Source: an uncultured Puniceicoccaceae bacterium
GTDB lineage: Bacteria > Verrucomicrobiota > Verrucomicrobiia > Opitutales > Coraliomargaritaceae
DNA length: 64,000 nt
Assembly (NCBI GenBank): GCA_905479975.1
Contig: CAJQOS010000053.1
Location: forward strand, 25,660-89,659
Direction: 5' to 3'
In this document: positions 38,332-47,517 of the stretch, in pieces
How positions within the stretch are numbered: position 1 is the stretch's first letter
Layout: the number at the start of each line of letters is the position of its first letter
Translations under genes and position numbers: made by a program
Notes under the pieces: generated by a model
What the model was told of the DNA's origin: nothing
The model's input: only the letters and a program-made list of their open reading frames with translations
Databases searched by the model: none

Positions 38332-39342
38332 TTAAAAAAGATAGCCGAACTGAGACAGGCCAGACAGCGACAGAATCGCAACGTAAAGGAAAAGCAAGAG
38401 CGCACCCTCACGTCGGGTGACGGTATGTCCGCTCTTAAAGATCCATAGAAGCAGAACTGAAAGTAGCACAAGCGCAGGGAATTCAATCAGCAGCAGTTCA
38501 TCGCGCACATCCATGCCTGCAAATGCCGATACGCCACCACCAATCAGGAGCATATTGAACAAGTTCGAGCCCACGATATTACCGGCACACAGGTCACCAT
38601 GCCCCGCACGAACCGCCGCAATCGATGCCGCCAACTCCGGCAAACTCGTGCCAATCGCCACAATCGACAGCCCGATAAACAAGTCGCTGACCCCCATACG
38701 CGTCGCCAATTCGACGCTCGAACCAACTAAACAATCCGCCCCGAACGCCAAGGCCACGCCTCCAAGCAACACCAAGAGTAAAGCAGACAGTGTTGATCGA
38801 CGGCTGACAGCCTCTGCGCCCTCGGCAAATTCCTCCGCCACGGTTTCAGAATCCTGCTCGCGCGCGCCACGCACCACATAGACCAAATACGCCACGGTGA
38901 GCAGCAACAAGACCACGCCCTCAAAGCGATGAAAGCCGCCCCCCAGCGCGAACGCGGCAAATAACAAGGTCACCACAATCAGAATCGGCACCTCACGTCG
39001 AATCAGGCGGAGCTGGATCTTCAGCGGCGCAATCATCGCGGCAATGCCCAGGATCAGGCCAATGTTGGCAACATTACTCCCGAGAATGTTGCCCAACGCG
39101 ATGCCGGGATTCTGTTTCGCAGCCATCAACGAAGTTGCCATTTCCGGCATCGAGGTCGCAATCGACACCACCGTCAACCCGATCACCACTGGGTTGATCT
39201 TAAAATTCGCCGAAATCGCGACCGCACCATCGGTCAACCAATCTCCTCCAAAAGTGAGCGCGAAAAAGCCCACGAGCAAAATAAACAAGAGCGCCCATAG
39301 CGGAAAGCTGGAAACCGAAAAGCTGAGAAGTGCGAGTGTCAT
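38332..39342 (-). CDS. Calcium/sodium antiporter (CaCA family, YrbG-like)
   Basis: This is a membrane cation exchanger of 336 residues with ten hydrophobic segments in two inverted halves. Both alpha repeats are seen: [20 protein letters not shown] with [16 protein letters not shown], and [20 protein letters not shown] with [16 protein letters not shown]. An acidic loop ([18 protein letters not shown]) separates the halves. The start at 39342 gives the usual length. An upstream Met at 39459 would add a 39-residue aromatic-rich leader and is less likely. Confidence 0.9.
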   Translation of the reverse strand: MTLALLSFSVSSFPLWALLFILLVGFFALTFGGDWLTDGAVAISANFKINPVVIGLTVVSIATSMPEMATSLMAAKQNPGIALGNILGSNVANIGLILGIAAMIAPLKIQLRLIRREVPILIVVTLLFAAFALGGGFHRFEGVVLLLLTVAYLVYVVRGAREQDSETVAEEFAEGAEAVSRRSTLSALLLVLLGGVALAFGADCLVGSSVELATRMGVSDLFIGLSIVAIGTSLPELAASIAAVRAGHGDLCAGNIVGSNLFNMLLIGGGVSAFAGMDVRDELLLIEFPALVLLSVLLLWIFKSGHTVTRREGALLLFLYVAILSLSGLSQFGYLF

Positions 39343-39494
39343 GGGATCAAAAAAAGCGGCACTGAAAAGTGCACTATTGAGCGCTAGGTAGAAAGCGCGA
39401 AACCGAAAGATCTGCGAGAACATTCTGAGTGCTTGACTTGAGAAGTCAAAAAAACACACTGCCGCGTTTTTACATGGCCCCCGGTCTCTAAATC

Positions 39495-42323
39495 ATGGCT
39501 CTAGACCTCAAAAATACGCTCAACCTCCCAGAAACCGCTTTTCCAATGCGTGGTAACCTCGTCGAACGCGAGCCCACTCGGATCGAGCACTGGGAAAAAC
39601 TCGATCTTTACGGCAAAATTCAAGCCAAGAACGCCGCTGGCCCGAGCTTCATTTTGCACGACGGCCCGCCGTTTACCAATGGCGACCTGCACCTCGGCCA
39701 TGCCCTCAACAAGACGTTGAAGGACACCATCTTACGATTCAAGTGGATGCAGGGCTACAACGCGCCATACATCCCAGGCTGGGATAGCCACGGCCTGCCG
39801 ATCGAGCATAAGGTATCGCGCGAGCTTCAAGAAGAAGGCCGCACCGACTACACCGCCCTGGAAGTTCGTGAAGCCTGCGCCAAGTTTGCCGACAAATACC
39901 GCGTCATTCAGCGCGAACAGTTCAAACGCCTCGGCGTATTGGCGGATTGGGACAACGAATACTGGACCATCCACCCAGACTACGAAGCCACTGAGCTCGA
40001 AACGTTTGCCAGCTTTGTCGAGCAAGACCTCGTCTATCGTAGCAAGAAGCCAGTTTACTGGTCCATCCCTTGCGCAACTGCCCTCGCAGAAGCCGAAATC
40101 GAATACCGCGATCACAAGAGCGTCTCGATCTATGTGAAACTCGCCCTCTCCGCAGAAGCGCTCAAGGCACTTGCGCTCGAAGAGCCAGCGTCGGTGCTGA
40201 TCTGGACCACCACTGCGTGGACATTGCCTGCCAACATGGCGGTCTCCGTAAATCCGAAGATCGAATACAGCGCTCTCAAAACCAGCAACCAAGGCACGAT
40301 CATCGTCGCCACGGCACTGCGCGACGCAGTCATCGAAGCCTGCGGCCTCGATGACGTCGAAATCATCAACACTTTCCTCGGCTCCGTCATGGAGAAGCTC
40401 GAAGCGCGTCACCCATTCATCGACCGCGCGAGTCCGATCCTACTGGCCGACTACGTCACCACCGAGAGCGGCACTGGTTGTGTCCATACTGCTCCTGGCC
40501 ATGGTCAGGATGACTATATCACTGGGATCAACAACGGCATCGAAGTCTATTGCCCACTGGATGACAACGGTTGCTACGTCGATGACGGTCAAGTCCCCGC
40601 CGAACTGGTCGGTCTCTCCGTCCTCGAAGACGGTAAGATCAGCGATGCGAATCGCGGCGTCCTCAAGATCATCGGCCAAAACGGCTCACTGATCGCCAAG
40701 AAGACGATCACTCACAGCTATCCGCATTGCTGGCGCTCGAAGACTCCTGTCATCTTCCGTGCCATGGATCAATGGTTCATCGCGCTCGATAAGAACGGCG
40801 ACCGCCAACGCGCACTCGACTCACTCAGCGATGTGAACTTCATCCCAGCTTGGGGCGAGAAGCGCATCCGCGCTGCAGTTGAGAACCGCCCGGACTGGTG
40901 CATCAGCCGTCAGCGCACATGGGGCGTGCCGATTCCTGCATTTTACAACGAAGACGGCGAAGCGTTTATCGACGCCGACGTCATCCGTGCCATTGCCAAG
41001 AAAGTCGCGACAGGCGGCACCAACATCTGGTTTGAGCAAACAGCTGTCGAACTACTTGAAGGCATCACCTTGCCAGCAGGTTGGCCCGCAGCGGATCAAC
41101 TCAAGTCCGGCACTGACACACTCGACGTGTGGATCGACTCCGGCACCAGCCACCGCGCCGTGCTGCAAAAGCGCGACAACCTCAGCTGGCCCGCAGACCT
41201 CTACCTCGAAGGTAGTGACCAACATCGCGGCTGGTTCCAAAGCTCGCTCTGGACGTCCGTCATCGCCGACAAGGCCGCGCCTTATAAGAATCTTCTCACG
41301 CACGGTTTCATCGTCAAGGAAGACGGCACCAAGCTCTCCAAGAGCGACGGTGCAGCACGCCCACTCCCAGAATGGATCAAGATCTACGGCGCCGACGTCG
41401 TGCGCCTCTGGATCTGCTCGCAGGACTACCGCAACGACGTGCCGGTCTCTGATAAGATCGTGAAGAATGTTTCGAACAGCTACCGAAACATGCGTAACAC
41501 ACTGCGCTTCCAGATCAGCAACCTGTTCGACTTCGACACCGCCACGGATGCCGTGCCACTCGCCGATCTCAATGCGATCGACAAATGGGTGCTCGACGAA
41601 CTCGCACAACTCGTGCGCAAAGTCACCGAAGCCTACGAAGGCTACGAATTCCACCGTGCATTCAAGGATCTCATCGATCCCTTCTGTGCGAATGTGCTTT
41701 CGGCCACCTACCACGACATCCTCAAGGATCGTCTCTATACCTGTGCGCCAAATGATCCGCTTCGCCGCTCCTCGCAAACTGCGATCAGCATCGTCTTTAG
41801 CGTCTTCACACGTCTCGTCGCACCACTCGTCCCGCACACTGCCGACGAAGCCTGGAGCTACGCGCAAAACGATAGCGACTTTACCGACGAGCCAATCGCG
41901 CTGAGCGACTGGCCCTATGTGGACAAAGCATGGGATCAACCGGAAGTCGCCTCCGACATCCGCGCCCTACGCACCTTCCTCTCAGAGCAAGTCAACGACA
42001 GCCTGGAAGCACTTCGCCAAGACAAAGCAATCGGACAAAGCTTGGACGCCAAAGTCACCATCACTGGTTCACCGAGCAATTCTGAATTCGCCCGCCTAAA
42101 GCAATACGAGTCCGACTTGCCGGAACTTTTCATTCTTTCGCAGGTCACTGTCGTCGAAGACACAACTGCAACCGAGCTCACAGTCGAAGTCGCGCATGCC
42201 GATGGCGTGCGCTGCCCTCGCAGTTGGCGCTGGGTGCCAGAGCTCGTCGAAACCCAGACATGGGGGTCCGTATCTCCACGTTGCGCCGAAGCACTCAAAC
42301 AAATTTCACAAACCACCAAATAA
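39495..42323 (+). CDS. ileS: Isoleucyl-tRNA synthetase
   Basis: This class I synthetase charges tRNA-Ile, 942 residues. The HIGH motif is HLGH at 66-69 (GPPFTNGDLHLGHALNKTLK) and KMSKS is KLSKS near residue 613. The editing domain has WTTTAWTLPANMAVSV and GTGCVHTAPGHGQDDY. In the C-terminal zinc region the two CxxC knuckles of the bacterial type are each reduced to one Cys (CPRSW near 907, SPRC later), so zinc binding is doubtful. The enzyme begins a plus-strand cluster with a DksA-like gene, lspA and manA. Confidence 0.96.
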   Translation: MALDLKNTLNLPETAFPMRGNLVEREPTRIEHWEKLDLYGKIQAKNAAGPSFILHDGPPFTNGDLHLGHALNKTLKDTILRFKWMQGYNAPYIPGWDSHGLPIEHKVSRELQEEGRTDYTALEVREACAKFADKYRVIQREQFKRLGVLADWDNEYWTIHPDYEATELETFASFVEQDLVYRSKKPVYWSIPCATALAEAEIEYRDHKSVSIYVKLALSAEALKALALEEPASVLIWTTTAWTLPANMAVSVNPKIEYSALKTSNQGTIIVATALRDAVIEACGLDDVEIINTFLGSVMEKLEARHPFIDRASPILLADYVTTESGTGCVHTAPGHGQDDYITGINNGIEVYCPLDDNGCYVDDGQVPAELVGLSVLEDGKISDANRGVLKIIGQNGSLIAKKTITHSYPHCWRSKTPVIFRAMDQWFIALDKNGDRQRALDSLSDVNFIPAWGEKRIRAAVENRPDWCISRQRTWGVPIPAFYNEDGEAFIDADVIRAIAKKVATGGTNIWFEQTAVELLEGITLPAGWPAADQLKSGTDTLDVWIDSGTSHRAVLQKRDNLSWPADLYLEGSDQHRGWFQSSLWTSVIADKAAPYKNLLTHGFIVKEDGTKLSKSDGAARPLPEWIKIYGADVVRLWICSQDYRNDVPVSDKIVKNVSNSYRNMRNTLRFQISNLFDFDTATDAVPLADLNAIDKWVLDELAQLVRKVTEAYEGYEFHRAFKDLIDPFCANVLSATYHDILKDRLYTCAPNDPLRRSSQTAISIVFSVFTRLVAPLVPHTADEAWSYAQNDSDFTDEPIALSDWPYVDKAWDQPEVASDIRALRTFLSEQVNDSLEALRQDKAIGQSLDAKVTITGSPSNSEFARLKQYESDLPELFILSQVTVVEDTTATELTVEVAHADGVRCPRSWRWVPELVETQTWGSVSPRCAEALKQISQTTK

Positions 42324-42344
42324 CACCCCAGCTTATCTTTATCA

Positions 42345-43220
42345 ATGACTGACAAAAAGACCAAGGCATCCGCGACCAAAAAGACTGCTAAAAAAGCTGT
42401 CAAAAAGACCGTGGCCAAGAAATCCGCAGCAAAAAAAGCACCGGCTAAAAAAGCAACAGCGAAGAAAGCGCCTGCTAAAAAAGCAGTCGATAGTAAGCCA
42501 TCCGTAAAGAAGGCATCTGTCGCACGCGAAGGTGAAGCCGCAGACAAGAAGGCCACTCCGATCGTCTTCTCGATGGACGATATCGAAGCGCTCGTAGCGA
42601 CTCGTAAAAAGGAAAAGAAGGCCCAAGCAGAGAAGGCTCCGGCGAAGAAAAAAGTCGTGCCGGTTAAAAAGACGGTCGTCGTCGAAGACAAACCTGTTGA
42701 AAAACGTGTGCTCGGCGCTGCCTCACTCGCAGACATTTTAGGATTCAACCCAGCGGAGAAGAAGAAAGTTACTTCGCTCGAAGAAGACTCGATCCCTAAA
42801 AAGTGGAAGAAGTATTATAAGCTCCTACTCAACCTGCGCCAGCATGTCAGCGATGAGCTCGACCTCCACACCTCCGACACTCTTAAAAAGGAAGCCCACG
42901 ACAACAGCATCGAAGACGACTCCGGCACAGATGCATTCGACCGCGACTTTGCACTCAGCCTCGTCTCCAGCGAACAAGACGCCCTCAACGAAGTTGAAGA
43001 AGCGATTCTCCGCATCAAAGACGGCACCTATGGCGTCTGCGAAGTCACTGGCGAATCCATCGGCAAAGAGCGCCTCGCCGCTGTCCCGTTTGCTCGCTAC
43101 TCAATCCAAGGTCAGGCAGAATTCGAGAAGAACCAACGCCGCAAGGTCGATCGCAATGCCGGTGGCCTCTTCGCCGATAGCGCCGACGCTCCAAAAATCG
43201 TTTCAGACGACGACGAGTAG
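42345..43220 (+). CDS. DksA/TraR-like protein with H1-like lysine-rich N-terminus and no zinc ligands
   Basis: This has 291 residues. The first 115 or so are Lys/Ala/Pro repeats (KKAPAKKATAKKAPAKKA and similar), like histone H1 or the chlamydial Hc proteins. The C-terminal 130 resemble DksA: a coiled-coil helix pair (LNLRQHVSDELDLHTSDTLK, then SSEQDALNEVEEAILRIKDG) and the zinc-finger region YGVCEVTGESIGKERLAAVP. Of the four zinc cysteines only one (about residue 231) is left. The coiled-coil tip has acidic residues (IEDDSGTDAFDRDF). It probably acts at RNA polymerase or on DNA. It starts 21 bases after ileS. Confidence 0.8.
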   Translation: MTDKKTKASATKKTAKKAVKKTVAKKSAAKKAPAKKATAKKAPAKKAVDSKPSVKKASVAREGEAADKKATPIVFSMDDIEALVATRKKEKKAQAEKAPAKKKVVPVKKTVVVEDKPVEKRVLGAASLADILGFNPAEKKKVTSLEEDSIPKKWKKYYKLLLNLRQHVSDELDLHTSDTLKKEAHDNSIEDDSGTDAFDRDFALSLVSSEQDALNEVEEAILRIKDGTYGVCEVTGESIGKERLAAVPFARYSIQGQAEFEKNQRRKVDRNAGGLFADSADAPKIVSDDDE

Positions 43221-43250
43221 TCATACAGACAACACGCCTTCACTTTATTC

Positions 43251-43285
43251 AAATGGTGCCTTCGATCAGAGGGCACCATTTTTAT
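43251..43285 (+). terminator. Terminator after the DksA-like gene
   Basis: AAATGGTGCC (43251-43260) pairs with GGCACCATTT (43272-43281), loop of 11, followed by TTATT. It separates ileS and the DksA-like gene from lspA. Confidence 0.85.
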
Positions 43286-43321
43286 TAAGATAAGTCACAC
43301 ACACGCACACTCCACTCCACG

Positions 43322-43879
43322 TTGAACTCAGACACTCCAAGCACCTCCTACAAGCGGTTACTCATCACCGCTCTGATCGTGTTTGCAGTCGATCAGCTCA
43401 CGAAGATTTGGATTTTCAATACCATGCCGTTGGATAGTTATAACTATAATAACTATACTGATCCAAACGTCATCGAAGTCATCAAAGACTTCTTCTACAT
43501 CGTCCATATTGGTAACGAGGGCGCGGCATGGGGTATGTTCTCCGGACACGGAGAAATCCTCGCCCTATTCGCTTTGATTGCACTCAGTGCGATCTACAAG
43601 TTCCGCCACGCACTCGAACTCTACCGCACGCCGATGCAATTCGCATTCGGCCTACTCATCGGCGGCGTGCTCGGCAATCTGGTTGATCGCTTGGTGCATG
43701 GCCATGTGATCGACTTCCTCGACTTTCACTTCGCATTCACCATTCCTTGGGTGCTGCCCACTGGCCGCTACCCCGCATTTAACGTCGCCGACTGCGGCAT
43801 CGTGATCGGTGTCTTCACCTACATCACCTTGAGCTTCTTTCAGCCGGATCCCGCTAAAGAAATCGAGCGCGCAAAATAG
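43322..43879 (+). CDS. lspA: Lipoprotein signal peptidase (signal peptidase II)
   Basis: This aspartic membrane protease removes lipoprotein signal peptides, 185 residues with four hydrophobic segments. The N-terminal VFAVDQLTKIW, the catalytic-Asp motifs GVLGNLVDRLVHGHVIDFLD and FNVADCGIVIG, and NEGAAWGMFSGHG (loop) are all present. The frame has no ATG near its start. The family-typical beginning (MNSDTPSTSYKRLL) requires TTG at 43322. It lies downstream of a terminator, so it has its own promoter. manA follows 50 bases on. Confidence 0.93.
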   Translation: MNSDTPSTSYKRLLITALIVFAVDQLTKIWIFNTMPLDSYNYNNYTDPNVIEVIKDFFYIVHIGNEGAAWGMFSGHGEILALFALIALSAIYKFRHALELYRTPMQFAFGLLIGGVLGNLVDRLVHGHVIDFLDFHFAFTIPWVLPTGRYPAFNVADCGIVIGVFTYITLSFFQPDPAKEIERAK

Positions 43880-43929
43880 GCGGACAACAAAGCACTCATG
43901 GGGATTCGCCATGGGTTGATACATTCCAT

Positions 43930-44859
43930 ATGAAACATATACTCTTCACTCCCATTTACCAAGAACGCGTCTGGGGCGGCACGAACTTCGACAGCAAACT
44001 CGGGCGCACCTTGCCTGCCGATAAAGTCATTGGCGAGAGCTGGGAAATCGTCGACCGCCCTGAAGCGCAGTCGACGACTCGCACAGGAAAAACCATCCGC
44101 GAACTCATCGCCGCCGACGCCGAAGGCATCATGGGCGCAGGCTGGTCCGCCGAGCGCCCCTTCCCCATCCTGGTGAAATGGCTGGATTGCCAAGAAAAAC
44201 TCAGCCTGCAAGTCCACCCGCCCGCCGACATCGCGCCAAGCTTGAAGGGTGAGCCAAAAACGGAAAGCTGGTATATCGCCGATGCCGCACCACACGCCAC
44301 ACTCATGGCTGGCCTCAAAAAGGGTGTCACGCGCGAAGCCTTCGAAGCAGGCCTCGCCAACAACAATCTCGAACCGTTGGTGCACACCATCTCCGTCAAA
44401 GCCGGCGAATCCATTTTCATCCCCAGTGGCCGTATCCACGCCATCGGCGGCGGCAACCTGATCCTGGAGATCCAGCAAAACTCCGACACCACCTACCGCG
44501 TTTATGACTGGGGTCGTGTGGGCCTCGACGGCACTCCACGTGAGTTGCACATCGAAGCGTCACTCAAGAGCTCGGACTTCAACGATTTCGAACCAGACAC
44601 GATTAAGCCCGACGGCAGCGATCAAGTGCTCGCCCAGAGCGACGTCTTTGACCTTCGTAAATGCGCACTCAAGAGCGGCGAAAGCATCACTTTCAGCTCA
44701 GGCGCACCACGCATTCTCAGCGTCGTTACCGGTCAACTGATCGAAGCAGACGGAGCCACACTCACACGCGGAGACAATGCACTACTACCAGCCGCATTCG
44801 ACTTCAACTACACCGCTAGCTCAGACTGCGAAATTCTGATCACCGAAAACTTTGCTTAG
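43930..44859 (+). CDS. manA: Mannose-6-phosphate isomerase, class I type
   Basis: This interconverts mannose-6-phosphate and fructose-6-phosphate, 309 residues, the short cupin form. It starts ILFTPIYQERVWGGTNFDS. The zinc-binding LSLQVHPPADIA, AAPHATLMAGLKKG, IFIPSGRIHAIGGGNLILEI and VYDWGRVG (active-site Arg) are all seen. It is convergent with argH, with a 104-base gap. It may share a transcript with lspA. Confidence 0.93.
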   Translation: MKHILFTPIYQERVWGGTNFDSKLGRTLPADKVIGESWEIVDRPEAQSTTRTGKTIRELIAADAEGIMGAGWSAERPFPILVKWLDCQEKLSLQVHPPADIAPSLKGEPKTESWYIADAAPHATLMAGLKKGVTREAFEAGLANNNLEPLVHTISVKAGESIFIPSGRIHAIGGGNLILEIQQNSDTTYRVYDWGRVGLDGTPRELHIEASLKSSDFNDFEPDTIKPDGSDQVLAQSDVFDLRKCALKSGESITFSSGAPRILSVVTGQLIEADGATLTRGDNALLPAAFDFNYTASSDCEILITENFA

Positions 44860-44963
44860 TCTAAGTCTTCGAATCATTGAATTCAGGATCGACCGACAGT
44901 TGCCACTGAATGGTGCCCAGCTGGCAGACTGCAACACTCACACAGGGCAATTGGATCTCGCAC

Positions 44964-46358
44964 CTACCCGCGCCAATGCGCGATACGTGCAGCGACTTGC
45001 TTCGGCCCCGGCATGCCGGGCTTTTCACGCGCATCGAGCGCACGCTTCAAGTCAAATACAGAGTTCCAATCCTCACCCAACTGCGGGTGGATCGACGCGA
45101 CTTGATCGTAAGGCAATTCATTGAGCGGCGTATCGAGCTTTTCCGACAGACCGACCAAGGCTCCCACGACGTGGTGTGCTTCGCGAAACGGCACTGCACG
45201 TTCAACCAAATAGTCCACCACGTCCGTAGCAAGCAGCGCAGGATCGGCCACCGCTTGCGCACAACGCGCTTCGTTGGCACGCACACCCACCATACAGGCA
45301 GCGACACAGTCCAAGATCAGCTGAGTCTGATCAAAGGAATCAAACACCGGCGGCTTATCTTCCTGCAAGTCGCGGTTATAGGTCAGCGGCAGGCCTTTGA
45401 CCATCGTCAGTAGCATCTGCAAATTCCCACTCAAACGCGCGGACTTACCACGAATCAACTCAAAAGCATCCGGGTTTTTCTTCTGCGGCATCAAGCTCGA
45501 ACCCGTCGTAAACGCATCCGGCAAATGCACAAAGCCAAACTCCGCACTGCTCCAGAGAATAAAGTCCTCCGATAGACGCGACAGGTGCACCCCAATCGTC
45601 GCACAGACCGAAGCAAAACTGATAAAGGCATCACGATCACTCACCGCATCCATGCTGTTTTGCGTGATCTTCGGATTGCCGTCCGCATCTACAAAGCCCA
45701 GCTCCTTCGCCACAAACTCGCGGTCAATCGGCAGCGTCGTGCCAGCAATCGCACCAGAACCGAGCGGGCACACATTCGCCTCCTCATACACATCAGCCAT
45801 CCGCTTGCGGTCGCGGCCAAACATTTCCACATACGCCAACAAGTGATGTGCCATCGACACCGGCTGTGCGCGCTGCAGGTGTGTGTAGCCGGGAATAATC
45901 ACCGTCTGTGTCCGATCCGCCAGATCCACCATCGCCGCGATCACCGCTGAGAGGGAAGCATCCAACTTTACACAGGCATCCTTAAACCACAAGCGCATAT
46001 CCGTCGCCACCTGGTCGTTACGGCTACGCGCCGTATGGAGTTTCGCCGCAGCAGGCACACGCAGAGTCAGCGCCTGCTCAATATTCATGTGCACATCTTC
46101 CAGCGCCATGTCCCACTCAAATTGCCCCGCTTCCACTTCGGCAAGAATCGCGTCCAACCCACCGCGGATCGCATCGCGCTCCTCAGCAGTAATAATACCG
46201 ACATGCGCCAGCATCGCGGCCTGTGCCTGACTGCCCTGCACATCAAATACTGCGAGGCGTTGATCGAACGAAACCGATTCGCCGATGCGTAGCATCAATT
46301 CCGCAGGTCCTTCCGAGAACCGCCCACCCCAAGTCGCTTGTTTTTGTCCGTTTGCCAT
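44964..46358 (-). CDS. argH: Argininosuccinate lyase
   Basis: This releases arginine and fumarate in the last step of arginine synthesis, 464 residues. It opens [16 protein letters not shown] and has the superfamily signature [20 protein letters not shown] with the catalytic Ser, [16 protein letters not shown] and [18 protein letters not shown] segments (here [15 protein letters not shown]). The start at 46358 is chosen because the 23 earlier in-frame residues are unlike the family. No other arg gene is nearby. Confidence 0.95.
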   Translation of the reverse strand: MANGQKQATWGGRFSEGPAELMLRIGESVSFDQRLAVFDVQGSQAQAAMLAHVGIITAEERDAIRGGLDAILAEVEAGQFEWDMALEDVHMNIEQALTLRVPAAAKLHTARSRNDQVATDMRLWFKDACVKLDASLSAVIAAMVDLADRTQTVIIPGYTHLQRAQPVSMAHHLLAYVEMFGRDRKRMADVYEEANVCPLGSGAIAGTTLPIDREFVAKELGFVDADGNPKITQNSMDAVSDRDAFISFASVCATIGVHLSRLSEDFILWSSAEFGFVHLPDAFTTGSSLMPQKKNPDAFELIRGKSARLSGNLQMLLTMVKGLPLTYNRDLQEDKPPVFDSFDQTQLILDCVAACMVGVRANEARCAQAVADPALLATDVVDYLVERAVPFREAHHVVGALVGLSEKLDTPLNELPYDQVASIHPQLGEDWNSVFDLKRALDAREKPGMPGPKQVAARIAHWRG

Positions 46359-46408
46359 AGTGGCGCAGACTGTTCCCGCCCGCCCCGCATTTGGCAAATC
46401 TAAAGCGA

Positions 46409-46447
46409 CTCTCACTACCACTCTCACTCGCCGAAGGCGTTACTGAC
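46409..46447 (-). repeat. Dispersed CGCCTTCGGCG repeat, copy 3
   Basis: On the minus strand it reads CAGTAACGCCTTCGGCGAGT followed by GAGAGTGGTAGTGAGAG, related to copies at 8475 and 10067. It ends 30 bases before the left end of the transposase unit. Confidence 0.65.
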
Positions 46448-46476
46448 CGAAGCCTGATACACCTGGGCGAAAACCA

Positions 46477-47481
46477 AAGGGGTCAAACGCAAGATATAAA
46501 GATTTGACCGCACTCCCCGACTCGCTGTAACTTTGCCGAATGCCACGCAAAGAACGTATTGAATATCCGGGAGCGATTTACCACGTGATCAGTCGCGGGA
46601 ATTACCGCAAAAACTTATTCACGGCTGAGACGACGGGGGCTGCGTTTGAGAGGACGATCTTCGAGGCGGTTGAGCGCTGCGGGTGGAAGTTGCACGCCTA
46701 TGTGATCATGAGTAACCACTACCATTTGGCGGTGGAAACGCCGGAGCCGAACTTGGTGGACGGGATGCGCTGGCTACAGAGCACCTTTGCGACGCGCTTC
46801 AACCGATCCCACAATGAGCGGGGGCATGTCTTCCAGGGGCGCTACAAATCGATCCTGATCAATGAAGACAGGCCATTGCTCGGGTTGATCAACTACATCC
46901 ATTTAAATCCGGTGCGCGCGAAGCTTTGCACGGTCGATGAGCTCAAGGACTATGCATTGTCCAGCTACCCGAAGTATTGGAAGCGCAAGAGGCCTGAAGG
47001 GCTGGATCGCACGACGCTACTCTCGCTCTGCGACTTGCCCGACACGTTGGCTGGGATGCGAAAGTATGAAACACACCTGAAGCTGCAGGATGAGGCGAAT
47101 CCACGAAAGCGTGAAGCCCTGGCGAAGCAATATTGCCGAGGGTGGTTTCTAGGGAGCCCGAAAGCCAAAAAGGATCTGGCAAAAGATTTAGCGGAATCAG
47201 CTCCGATGGTGAATTGGGAGGGCATCGATTTAAGGAAGCTGAACGAAGTGCGCTGGGAGCAGATCGTGCAAGCCGAACTGAAACGCCTAAAGAAACAGGA
47301 ATCTGCTATTGCCCAAGATTCTAAAGGCGCAGACTGGAAGGTGGCCATCGCCAAACGCTTACGAAAAGAGACGACAGCAAAGAATCCATGGATCGCTGAG
47401 CGCCTACAAATGGGGCACCCAAATTACGTCAGCAATCTAGTGAATAAAGCATAAATCTTTAGATTTTGCGTTTGACCCCTT
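46477..47481 (+). mobile_element. Complete REP-associated (Y1) transposase unit with inverted ends
   Basis: The left end AAGGGGTCAAACGCAAGAT (46477-46495) and the right end AGATTTTGCGTTTGACCCCTT (47461-47481) are inverted copies with one clear mismatch. The left end also folds with the nearby TTTGACC (GGTCAAA at 46481, TTTGACC at 46503), as expected for a single-strand transposase substrate. The unit encloses one transposase gene. Its right end stops 36 bases before nupC. Confidence 0.8.
46540..47454 (+). CDS. REP-associated tyrosine (Y1/HUH) transposase
   Basis: This is a transposase of the IS200-like RAYT family, 304 residues. It begins MPRKERIEYPGAIYHVISRG. The HUH motif is MSNHYHLAVETP (HYH). 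The catalytic Tyr is in VFQGRYKSILI, followed by LINYIHLNPVRAKL. The C-terminal 110 residues are a Lys/Glu-rich extension ending in a helix-turn-helix-like WIAERLQMGHPNYVSNL, typical of the subgroup with a DnaA-like tail. Codon use is more G-rich than in the neighbouring genes, consistent with a mobile origin. The gene looks intact. Confidence 0.92.
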   Translation: MPRKERIEYPGAIYHVISRGNYRKNLFTAETTGAAFERTIFEAVERCGWKLHAYVIMSNHYHLAVETPEPNLVDGMRWLQSTFATRFNRSHNERGHVFQGRYKSILINEDRPLLGLINYIHLNPVRAKLCTVDELKDYALSSYPKYWKRKRPEGLDRTTLLSLCDLPDTLAGMRKYETHLKLQDEANPRKREALAKQYCRGWFLGSPKAKKDLAKDLAESAPMVNWEGIDLRKLNEVRWEQIVQAELKRLKKQESAIAQDSKGADWKVAIAKRLRKETTAKNPWIAERLQMGHPNYVSNLVNKA

Positions 47482-47517
47482 CAAATAAAACCACCTGAAA
47501 TCCCAAGCTCTGCCGTC

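Noticed and set aside
41052..41939. 295-codon minus-strand frame opposite ileS
   Set aside because: ileS is unequivocal on the other strand; the antisense translation has no recognisable domain.
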